A stretch of DNA of 36,361 nt from Gemmatimonadota bacterium (GTDB taxonomy: Bacteria > Gemmatimonadota > Gemmatimonadetes > Gemmatimonadales > GWC2-71-9). Of this stretch, positions 7,987 through 14,877 are shown piece after piece. Location: positions 1 to 36,361 of the forward strand of contig JANXXJ010000094.1 in the NCBI GenBank assembly GCA_025350665.1, in the 5' to 3' direction. Position 1 is the first letter of the stretch. Each line of letters opens with the position of its first letter. The notes below the pieces were generated by a model. The model saw nothing but the letters and a program-made list of their open reading frames with translations, was not told the DNA's origin and did not search any database. A program made the position numbers and the translations under genes.

Positions 7987-8425
7987 CGACTAAGGAGACG
8001 TCCCGGCCGGGGAAAAAGATTCGTCAACCCGGACCGCGTGAACCGCCGGGACGAGCCGCAAGATACCCACCCCTGAACGTCGCGACGGGATTGCTCCGCC
8101 ACCGGGGAAGTATCGGCGGAGGCTGCCCGGAACTTGAGACCGAGCATCGACGCCGCCTAACGTCGCTCCCGCGTTCTGCGCCGACCCCGGCGACCGGCAG
8201 GCACCGGACCGCCGGACCGCCGACGGGACGCTGGCCCGGCGCGGGTCGGCCACCGCGCCGGAATCTCGTTGTCGTATCGACAATTGGAGCGATCCCGACC
8301 GCCGAGATCATCCGACGCGGATGGGCGCGCCGCCGGGCCAACCGGCCCTGCCGACCAACGTGGCGCACTCGTTGCCTCGAAACGATCCAGCAGCCGACCG
8401 ACCCTTACCCATTCGAGGCCCGTTC
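7987..8425. other. Intergenic region between divergent genes
   Basis: These 439 bases separate the TonB-like gene and the lipoprotein gene. No convincing gene, RNA or terminator is seen. The only structure that stands out is the perfect dyad at 8269-8283. The promoters of both neighbours must lie here, but no clear -35/-10 pair could be assigned by eye. Confidence 0.5.
8269..8283. promoter_or_regulatory. Perfect inverted repeat TTGTCG-TAT-CGACAA, possible operator
   Basis: Six-base arms around a three-base centre form a perfect 15-base dyad, with ATTGG continuing downstream. It lies about 140 bases before the lipoprotein start, within a G+C-rich spacer, where such an A+T-containing dyad stands out. 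It could be a regulator site; no partner can be named. Confidence 0.3.
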
Positions 8426-9130
8426 ATGTTTCAGCGTATCAGCCTTGCCGCCGCGGCGATGTCCCTCGTGACCCTCGCCGCCTGTTCCACCGCCACCGAT
8501 GGCTTGGCGCCTTCCGCCAACTTCACGGTCCACGGTTCCGCCGCCGCCGCGCCCGGCACCGCCGCCGCCCTGGCGGCACCCAGCGCCACGACCGGCGACC
8601 CCTCGTCGCTGACGATCGGGATGTACGCGCTCTATATCAGCGCCAATGAGGACTGCTCCGCGCCGGTGCTGGTCGACGACCACGGCGCCACACCGCAGGA
8701 CAAGGACTTCTACTCCAACCCGATTCTGTTCTCGGGATCGCCGGCCGCCGGTTCCTACCAGTGCGTCGCCATCAAGATGTCGGATGTGATCCGGATGAAA
8801 CCGGCCACGAGTTTCGGCAACTGCGTCGCCGGGACCGAGTATGCGGGCGACATCTACCGCGCCGGCGAGACCGACTGGAAGGACGTCAACCTGAATCCGA
8901 TCATCGGCACCGGCACCGACTCGAGCCCGGCCGATGACCAGGTCACCATCTTCCTGACCCGGAATCCGGCGGCCGCCATCGCCCGCGGGTTGAGCCACCA
9001 CCAGGTCCTGCAACTCGGCAGCAATCTGATCGTCCCCGGCCAGAGCACGTTCTATTGGAACGGCCAGGGCACGGTGGTGGACGAGGGCGGCCAGTGCGGG
9101 ATCAATCCCGGCGCCCCCGACTTCCGCTAG
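8426..9130 (+). CDS. Putative lipoprotein of unknown function
   Basis: The 234-aa product starts with a lipoprotein signal: MFQRI, a hydrophobic core SLAAAAMSLVTL and a lipobox LAAC at about residues 17-20, so the mature protein should be lipid-anchored in the envelope. An Ala/Pro-rich spacer (about 30-55) follows, then a compact domain with several cysteines, aromatic pairs and polar loops (GMYALYISANEDC, VAIKMSDVIRMKP, FLTRNPAAAIARG). I do not recognise the family. The ATG at 8426 is chosen because it puts the lipoprotein signal at the N-terminus; the frame is open from 8321 but the upstream part is unlike a protein. It stands alone, followed 21 bases later by a terminator. Confidence 0.7.
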   Translation: MFQRISLAAAAMSLVTLAACSTATDGLAPSANFTVHGSAAAAPGTAAALAAPSATTGDPSSLTIGMYALYISANEDCSAPVLVDDHGATPQDKDFYSNPILFSGSPAAGSYQCVAIKMSDVIRMKPATSFGNCVAGTEYAGDIYRAGETDWKDVNLNPIIGTGTDSSPADDQVTIFLTRNPAAAIARGLSHHQVLQLGSNLIVPGQSTFYWNGQGTVVDEGGQCGINPGAPDFR

Positions 9131-9151
9131 AGATCACGATCCCACCGGTTC

Positions 9152-9175
9152 AGGCCCCGAGCGATCGGGGCCTTT
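9152..9175 (+). terminator. Rho-independent terminator after the lipoprotein gene
   Basis: A perfect nine-pair stem AGGCCCCGA / TCGGGGCCT (9152-9160, 9165-9173) encloses a GCGA (GNRA-type) tetraloop and runs into TTT at 9173-9175. The T tail is short. Confidence 0.7.
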
Positions 9176-9283
9176 GCTGTATCTTGAAGCCCATGGCACC
9201 GATCACGATCCGCCCCGCGACCTTCGGGATGCGGCGGCCCTCGCCTGCGGCCGCGTCGCCCTGTTTGCCGAAAGCTGAACTTC

Positions 9284-11746
9284 ATGGGATCTGACCGACT
9301 CCTGGGCCTGTGTTTCCTGGCGGCCTCGCGCCTCGCCGCCCAGCCGGCAACCCCCGCCGCCGACCACCTCACGCTGTGGTACCGCCAGCCCGCCACCACC
9401 TGGAATCAGGCCCTCCCGGTTGGCAACGGCCGGCTGGGCGCGATGGTCTTCGGGCGGGTGGCGCACGAGCGGATCCAGCTCAACGAGGAAACCCTCTGGT
9501 CCGGCGGCCCCTACGATCCGGTCGTCCCGGGGGCCGCCCGGTCGCTCCCTGAAATTCGGAGGCTCCTCTTCGCCGGCGACATCGCCAAGGCCCATGACCT
9601 CTTCGGCCGAACGATGATGGGGAAACCGTACGAGCAGATGAAGTATCAGTCCCTTGGCGACCTCGACCTGGTCTTCCCCGGCCAGGACAGCGTCACCGAC
9701 TACCGACGCGAACTCGACCTCGACCAGGCCACGGTCCGGGTCAGGTACACCTGGAGAGGCATCAGGTTTCTGCGCGAGATCTTCGCGAGTGCGGTGGACC
9801 AGGTCATCGTCATCCGGCTCAGTGCTGACCGACCGGGCGCGATTTCGTTCGCGGCGGAGCTGCGTGGCACCAGAAACGATGCCCACTCGAACTACGGCAC
9901 CGACTACTTCTTCATGGATGGAGTCCCACCCGACGGGCTCCGCCTGCGCGGCAAGAGCACGGACTATCTCGGCGTCGCCGGCAAGCTCACCTACGAGGCC
10001 GGGCTGGTGGCGCGGACCAGCGGAGGAACCCGCGCCGTCGACTACCGGACCTTGAGGGTCACCGGGGCCGACACCGCCGAGCTGGTGCTGGCGGCCGCCA
10101 CCAGTTTCGTGAACTACCGAGATGTGAGCGGTGATCCGGCGACCTTCGTCGCGAGGACGCTGGCGGCGGCGGCCACGCGCAGCCTCGCCGCAATCCAGGC
10201 CGACCATCTTCGCGAATACCGAGGCTGGTTCCGTCGCGTGGCCCTGACCCTCGGCCCGGCCACTGACCGCGACTCCATGCCAACCGATCGGCGCCTGGCC
10301 GCCTTTGCCACCACAGCCGACCCGGACCTCGCGGCCCTCTCCTATCAGTTCGGCCGATACCTGCTGATTTCGAGTTCACGGCCGGGAACCGAGGCGGCCA
10401 ATCTCCAGGGAATCTGGAACGACAGCCCGAACCCGTGGTGGGACGCCAAGTACACGATCAACATCAACCTCCCGATGAACTACTGGGCCGTCGAGTCGGC
10501 CAATCTCGCGGAACTCGAGCAACCGCTGGACAAACTCGTTCGCGAAGTAGCCGAAGCCGGGACGGCGACGGCCCGGGAGCATTGGGGCGCGCGCGGATGG
10601 GTCGTCCACCAGAACACCGACCTCTGGCGCTCGACCACACCGATGGACGGTCCATCCTGGGGCGCCTGGCCGGTCGGCGGCGCGTGGCTCATGACCAACC
10701 TCTATGAGCACTACCGTTTCAGCGCCGACCCGGCCGACCTCGAACGGATCTATCCCCTGCTCCGCGACCAGACCCGCTTCCTCCTGGACATCCTGGTACC
10801 GCACCCGTCGAAGGGATGGCTGGTGACGGCGCCATCCAACTCGCCCGAGAATTTCCCGGGCTGGCCCGGCAACAGCGAGTTCTTCGACGAGGTCAGCGGG
10901 ATCGCCCTTACCGCGCGGACCATGACGGCCGGACCGACCATGGACATGCAGATCATCCGCGAAGTCTTCGCCATGTTCGACGAGGCCGCGACCCGCCTCG
11001 GGCGCGACACCAGCCTGCTGTCGGAGGTCCGGACGGCCCGCCCACGCCTCGCGCCGAACCAGATCGGCAAGCACGGGCAGATCCAGGAATGGCTCGATGA
11101 CTGGGATGAGATCGAGCCTGAGCATCGCCACCTGTCTCCACTGTGGGGCCTGTACCCCGGCCGAGAAATCACCCCCCGAACCACGCCGGCCCTGGCCCAG
11201 GCTGCCGGGGTGACCATCACTCGTCGCGGCGTCGGTGGCTGCGGCTGGTCGTACGCCTGGCGGGCCGGTCTCCGGGCCCGGCTGGGCGACGGCGCGGCGG
11301 CGCTGGATCAACTTCGCGGACTGCTGACGAAGTCCTCGCTCCCAAACATGTTTTCCCTTTGCGGTCGCGCCCTCCAGGTCGATGGCAACCTCGGCGCGGC
11401 GGCAGCCGTCGGAGAGATGCTGCTCCAGTCCCATCAGGGCTGGCTCGACCTGCTGCCCGCGCTCCCACCGGAATGGTCCAGCGGCAGGGTGACCGGCCTG
11501 CGGGCCCGGGGCGGGTTCGAGGTCGACCTCGATTGGGACCATGGCGTCCTGCGCCTGGCCACCATTCGGCCGACCCGCTCGGGCATCTGCCGCATCCGCA
11601 CGAGTGCCCCGCTCGAAGGCCGCGGCCCGAAAGGGCAGTTCCGATTGAACCCGGGCCCGGCCGGCGTGGCGGAATTCCCGGCGGAGGCCGGCGCCGAATA
11701 CACGATTCGACCCTTGGCGAGCCCCCGCCGCCCGGGACCCCGCTGA
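9284..11746 (+). CDS. Glycoside hydrolase family 95 (alpha-L-fucosidase / alpha-L-galactosidase-like), exported
   Basis: An 820-aa, near full-length GH95 enzyme. A short signal sequence (residues 1-20, ending ASRLAAQ) is followed by the beta-sandwich start LTLWYRQPATTWNQALPVGNGRLGAM and LNEETLWSGGPYD, both GH95 landmarks. The catalytic (alpha/alpha)6 part has YTININLPMNYW with Asn393 and Asn395, and LQVDGN with Asp700. These match the two Asn and one Asp of the inverting machinery known from the Bifidobacterium enzyme (N421/N423/D766). Glu522 in SPEN may be the general acid. GH95 enzymes remove terminal alpha-L-fucose or alpha-L-galactose; which one cannot be told here. It stands alone between the lipoprotein and porin genes but is the same kind of plant-glycan debranching function as the arabinosidases downstream. 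No fucose catabolic genes are in the window. Confidence 0.9.
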   Translation: MGSDRLLGLCFLAASRLAAQPATPAADHLTLWYRQPATTWNQALPVGNGRLGAMVFGRVAHERIQLNEETLWSGGPYDPVVPGAARSLPEIRRLLFAGDIAKAHDLFGRTMMGKPYEQMKYQSLGDLDLVFPGQDSVTDYRRELDLDQATVRVRYTWRGIRFLREIFASAVDQVIVIRLSADRPGAISFAAELRGTRNDAHSNYGTDYFFMDGVPPDGLRLRGKSTDYLGVAGKLTYEAGLVARTSGGTRAVDYRTLRVTGADTAELVLAAATSFVNYRDVSGDPATFVARTLAAAATRSLAAIQADHLREYRGWFRRVALTLGPATDRDSMPTDRRLAAFATTADPDLAALSYQFGRYLLISSSRPGTEAANLQGIWNDSPNPWWDAKYTININLPMNYWAVESANLAELEQPLDKLVREVAEAGTATAREHWGARGWVVHQNTDLWRSTTPMDGPSWGAWPVGGAWLMTNLYEHYRFSADPADLERIYPLLRDQTRFLLDILVPHPSKGWLVTAPSNSPENFPGWPGNSEFFDEVSGIALTARTMTAGPTMDMQIIREVFAMFDEAATRLGRDTSLLSEVRTARPRLAPNQIGKHGQIQEWLDDWDEIEPEHRHLSPLWGLYPGREITPRTTPALAQAAGVTITRRGVGGCGWSYAWRAGLRARLGDGAAALDQLRGLLTKSSLPNMFSLCGRALQVDGNLGAAAAVGEMLLQSHQGWLDLLPALPPEWSSGRVTGLRARGGFEVDLDWDHGVLRLATIRPTRSGICRIRTSAPLEGRGPKGQFRLNPGPAGVAEFPAEAGAEYTIRPLASPRRPGPR

Positions 11747-11906
11747 CCTGACCGCCCCCGGGTGGTGAAACAAGCGGCTGTCGTCGGCCCCTTGTCGTCG
11801 ATTTGTTACACAAAGAACACAATAGGGTGACCGAACTTGCCCTTATTCGGCTGCGTGTAACGGCGGCCGCATCCGGCGACCGCCCCTCATCACTGGAGGG
11901 AGCATC
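11747..11906 (+). promoter_or_regulatory. Upstream region of the porin-pstS pair
   Basis: This 160-base gap includes an unusually A+T-rich stretch at 11801-11830 holding two copies of ACACAA (11808-11813 and 11817-11822, nine bases apart), and two copies of TGTCGTCG (11779-11786 and 11793-11800). Either could be activator sites. The repeats do not have the 11-base period of a classical Pho box. A GGAGGG ribosome site ends just before the GTG start. Confidence 0.35.
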
Positions 11907-12944
11907 GTGTTCATCAAGCGGGCGGGACTGGTCGGATTGGGTCTGGCGGTATTGATGGCGGGTCGATCGGCGGCCCAGGCGCCGACCGTGACGGTTGGCG
12001 GAGTCGCATACGCGCAGTTCCTCTACCAGCTCAAAGACACCGCAAACCACGTCAACAACTTCGACATCACCCGGGCCTACATCAACGTGACCGGGAAGTT
12101 CGCCTACGGGATCGGCACCCGGGTCACGGCAGACATCTACCGAGTCACGGACGGCTCGGGCGCCGGGTCGCTCAACTACCGGCTCAAGTATGCCTATGTC
12201 ACCTGGAACCCCGAGAAGAGCGCGCTGACTTACAAGATCGGCCAGATGCACACTCCGTGGGTCGACTGGGAAGAGCATCTCTGGGACTATCGGGTTCAGG
12301 GCCAGGTGGCGATGGAGCGCGCCGGCTACATGTCATCGTCGGACTTCGGCTTCGGCGTGGACGGCAACTGGGGCTTTGACAAGGTCAACATGCAGGTCGG
12401 GATTTACAACGGCGAGAACTACAACAAGACGCCGGGAGACCAGCGGAAGGACTTGATGGGTCGCGTCTCCGTCCGGCTCGCAGGGACCGACGAGGGTGGG
12501 CGGGATGGCGGCCTCCGGCTCACCGGTTACGGCCAGATCGGGAAGCCGACGGGCGGCGGCAACCGGACCCGGTTCATCGGGATGCTGTCCTACCGGTCCA
12601 AGGCGCTGACGGTGGCGGCCGAACTCGCCAGCGCCCGCGACAGCGTGGTGGCCACGCCGGCCACGGCGGAGAAGCCCGGCCGGGTCGTGAGCATCTTCAG
12701 CGTATACAAGTTCCCGAAGTCCAAGTTCTCGGTCCTGGCCCGCTGGGACCAGACCGATCCGAACACGACCGCCGCGGCCAACACCGACCGGCTCCGGCGC
12801 CTCATCGCCGGCGTGACCTACACCTGGTCCAGCAATCTCCGCCTGACCGCCGACGTCGACAACCTGTCGTACCAGGGCACCCCGACCGCGGCCCAGGAAG
12901 CGACCCGGTCACAGTTCTTCCTCCACGCCCAGATCAACTTCTGA
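11907..12944 (+). CDS. Outer-membrane porin, phosphate-selective porin (OprO/OprP)-like
   Basis: A 345-aa beta-barrel protein. It starts at a GTG (11907) with a strong GGAGGG ribosome site. A signal peptide (about residues 1-23, cleavage after RSAAQA) leads into alternating amphipathic strands such as VTVGGVAYAQFLYQL, FDITRAYINVTGKF and RLKYAYVTWNPEKSALTYKIGQMHTPW, and the chain ends in ...FFLHAQINF with the C-terminal Phe expected of barrels. The FDITRAYI...RLKYAYV pattern is that of phosphate-selective porins. It lies 17 bases before a PstS phosphate-binding protein, which supports phosphate or an oxyanion as the cargo. Anion selectivity itself cannot be read from the sequence. Confidence 0.8.
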   Translation: MFIKRAGLVGLGLAVLMAGRSAAQAPTVTVGGVAYAQFLYQLKDTANHVNNFDITRAYINVTGKFAYGIGTRVTADIYRVTDGSGAGSLNYRLKYAYVTWNPEKSALTYKIGQMHTPWVDWEEHLWDYRVQGQVAMERAGYMSSSDFGFGVDGNWGFDKVNMQVGIYNGENYNKTPGDQRKDLMGRVSVRLAGTDEGGRDGGLRLTGYGQIGKPTGGGNRTRFIGMLSYRSKALTVAAELASARDSVVATPATAEKPGRVVSIFSVYKFPKSKFSVLARWDQTDPNTTAAANTDRLRRLIAGVTYTWSSNLRLTADVDNLSYQGTPTAAQEATRSQFFLHAQINF

Positions 12945-12961
12945 GTTCGGGAGCCTGACTT

Positions 12962-14002
12962 ATGAAACGCGCCATTCTTGCCCTCACGGCCACCGCATGC
13001 CTCGGGCTTGCGGCAGCCCCCGCCGTCGCCCAGCAGCTCACCGGCGCCGGCGCCACGTTCCCGAACCCGATCTACACCAAGTGGTTCGACACCTACAACA
13101 AGAAGACCGGCGTCCAGATCAACTACCAGTCGATCGGCTCCGGTGGCGGCATCCGCCAGTACACCGAGGGGACCGTGGACTTCGGGGCCACCGATGGCCC
13201 GATGACCACCGAACAGATGACCGCGGTGCAAGGCAAGGTGCTCCACGTGCCGACCGTGCTCGGCGCCGTGGTCCTCACCTACAACCTCCCGGCGCTCGGC
13301 GCCGCCCAGCTCAAGCTCGACGGCCCCCTCGTGGCCGACATCTTCATGGGCAGGGTAGCCAAGTGGAATGACCGGCGGATCGCCGCTCTGAACCCCGGGG
13401 TCAGCCTTCCGAACCTCGATCTCCTGGTGACCCACCGATCCGATGGCTCCGGCACCAGCTTCATCTTCACCGACTACCTGAGCAAAGTGTCGGCGGAGTG
13501 GAAGGAAAAGATCGGCAACGCCAACTCGGTGAACTGGCCCGCCGGGCTGGGCGCCAAGGGCAACGAGGGCGTGACCCAGCAGGTCAAGCAGACCGAAGGC
13601 GCCATCGGCTATGTGTAATTGATCTATGCGATCTCGAACAAGCTGCCGTACGCCCAGTTGAAAAACGCGGCAGGCAAACTGGTGATGCCATCGCTCGAAT
13701 CCGTCACGGCGGCCGCGGCCAGCGCCAAATTCGACGCCAAGACCGACTTCCGGGTGTCGATCACCAACGCGCCCGGTGCCGAGTCCTACCCGATCAGTTC
13801 GTTTACGTGGCTGCTGGTTCGGCCCGACACCAAGGATCCGGTCAAGGCCAAGGCGTTGAAGACGTTCCTCGACTGGATGATCACGGACGAGGCGCAGAAG
13901 ATGGCCGGCGAGCTGCAATACGCGCCGCTACCCAAGCCGCTGGTGGCGCTGGTGGCGGACCGCCTCAAGACCCTGAAGGCCGGCGGGAAGCCGATCAGCT
14001 AG
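12962..14002 (+). pseudogene. pstS: Phosphate ABC transporter substrate-binding protein PstS, interrupted by an in-frame TAA
   Basis: The reading frame gives a full 346-codon PstS: signal peptide (residues 1-23), QLTGAGATFPNPIYTKWFDTY, YQSIGSGGGIRQ, GATDGPMT, RSDGSGTSFIFTDYLS and, in the second half, AISNKLPYAQLKNAAGK and AKALKTFLDWMI. All are PstS family landmarks, including the Ser/Gly phosphate-binding loops. Codon 219 (13616-13618) is TAA where family members normally have Glu (GYVE followed by the YAISN segment). A single G-to-T change of GAA would explain it. The frame is otherwise intact on both sides, so this is a nonsense mutation, a sequencing error or a recoding event. Taken literally the product is two pieces, 218 and 127 residues; the second could start at TTG 13619 but has no good ribosome site. 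No pstC, pstA or pstB lies nearby. Confidence 0.88.
13616..13618 (+). other. Premature in-frame stop codon in pstS
   Basis: TAA at codon 219 follows GCC ATC GGC TAT GTG and is followed by TTG ATC TAT GCG in the same frame. Conserved PstS sequence runs on both sides without a frame change. Confidence 0.85.
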
Positions 14003-14877
14003 CCCAGGCCGCACTCCACCCGGACCACTGACGCGGGTGGCAGCACGACGATCAACCCACCGGGCCGAGCCGCCACCACCATTGGCCTCGGCCCGACGGC
14101 GTTAGGCTCGGCGAAGCTGTTGTGGGCATGGACGTCCCCGGCGTTGAGCACCGCCGCCCTCGCGGTTCCCAGGACCCCGGCCCGGGCGCTCACCTCCGGG
14201 GCGAAATTGCCACCGCAGCCCCACGATTCATTGCCGACCCCCCAGAAGCGAACTCCGAAGGGAGCGGGCGCCCCGTCGGCCGCGCGACGGCGCGCCAGGG
14301 TCGTCGAGCCGGCCGGCGAATTGGTGTACTCGATCCAGCGCCAGAACTCCTGAGCCGGGAGGCTTCGCAAATTGACGACCAGATAGGGCGCCGCGCCGAC
14401 CTCGCCACAGAACCGGGCAAAGTCCGCGGTTCCGAACTGGTTGGGCTCGTACCGCTGCGGCCCGTCCTTCCGGGCGGCCTTGGGCCATTCCGACGCGTCG
14501 ACCCAGAAGTTGGTCCGGGTGGGGCGGTCGGCACGCGGACCGGTCCCGTCCCGCCAATCGTACTGGTCCGCAAAGCACCCGCCGGGCCACCGGATGACCG
14601 GTGGACGGATCCGCTTGAGCGCGTCGATCAACGACCGACGAACCCCGTTGACGTTCGGGATCCTCGATCCCCGGCCGACCCAGATGCCGTCGTATACCAC
14701 GCCACCGAGGTGCTCGACGAAATGGCCATGCAGTTCCGGCGCGATCGTCCCGATCGGCTCATCCAGCATGACCTGGAAGGTGGCATCGGCACTCCGTCGC
14801 GCCACGGGAAACGGCCAGGCCGCGGCGAGGCCCGCAGCGGCCGCGCCCCGGACGAAGTCCCGCCGGGTTTTGGTCAC
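13999..14877 (-). CDS. GH51 alpha-L-arabinofuranosidase with internal deletion (probably inactive)
   Basis: The 292-aa frame is a shortened GH51 enzyme; family members have about 500 residues. It starts at GTG 14877 (overlapping the GH127 stop) with a Tat-type signal TRRDFVRG. Residues 35-228 follow the family closely (IAPELHGHFVEHLGGVVYDGIW, PPVIRWPGGCFADQYDWRDG) up to WGVGNESWGCGGNF with the catalytic acid/base Glu217. Right after FAPE (about residue 228, near 14190-14197) the sequence jumps to GTARAAVLNAGDVHAHNSF...LPPASVVRVE, the C-terminal beta-sandwich end. The intervening roughly 200 residues, with the nucleophile Glu, are missing without a frame change. As read it should not hydrolyse arabinosides. 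Causes: real deletion or assembly collapse. Its stop shares CTAG (13999-14002) with the convergent pstS. It closes the arabinose operon. Confidence 0.82.
   Translation of the reverse strand: MTKTRRDFVRGAAAAGLAAAWPFPVARRSADATFQVMLDEPIGTIAPELHGHFVEHLGGVVYDGIWVGRGSRIPNVNGVRRSLIDALKRIRPPVIRWPGGCFADQYDWRDGTGPRADRPTRTNFWVDASEWPKAARKDGPQRYEPNQFGTADFARFCGEVGAAPYLVVNLRSLPAQEFWRWIEYTNSPAGSTTLARRRAADGAPAPFGVRFWGVGNESWGCGGNFAPEVSARAGVLGTARAAVLNAGDVHAHNSFAEPNAVGPRPMVVAARPGGLIVVLPPASVVRVECGLG

Noticed and set aside
9176-9283. Short frames between the terminator and the GH95 gene, one protein-like (LYLEAHGTDHDPPRDLRD...)
   Set aside because: About 34 residues with only a TTG start and no ribosome site; no family recognised. 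It is most likely the leader of the GH95 gene.
11779-11800. TGTCGTCG direct repeats as a classical Pho box
   Set aside because: The copies are 14 bases apart, whereas Pho boxes have an 11-base period with a CTGTCAT-like core. Kept only as unspecified repeats.
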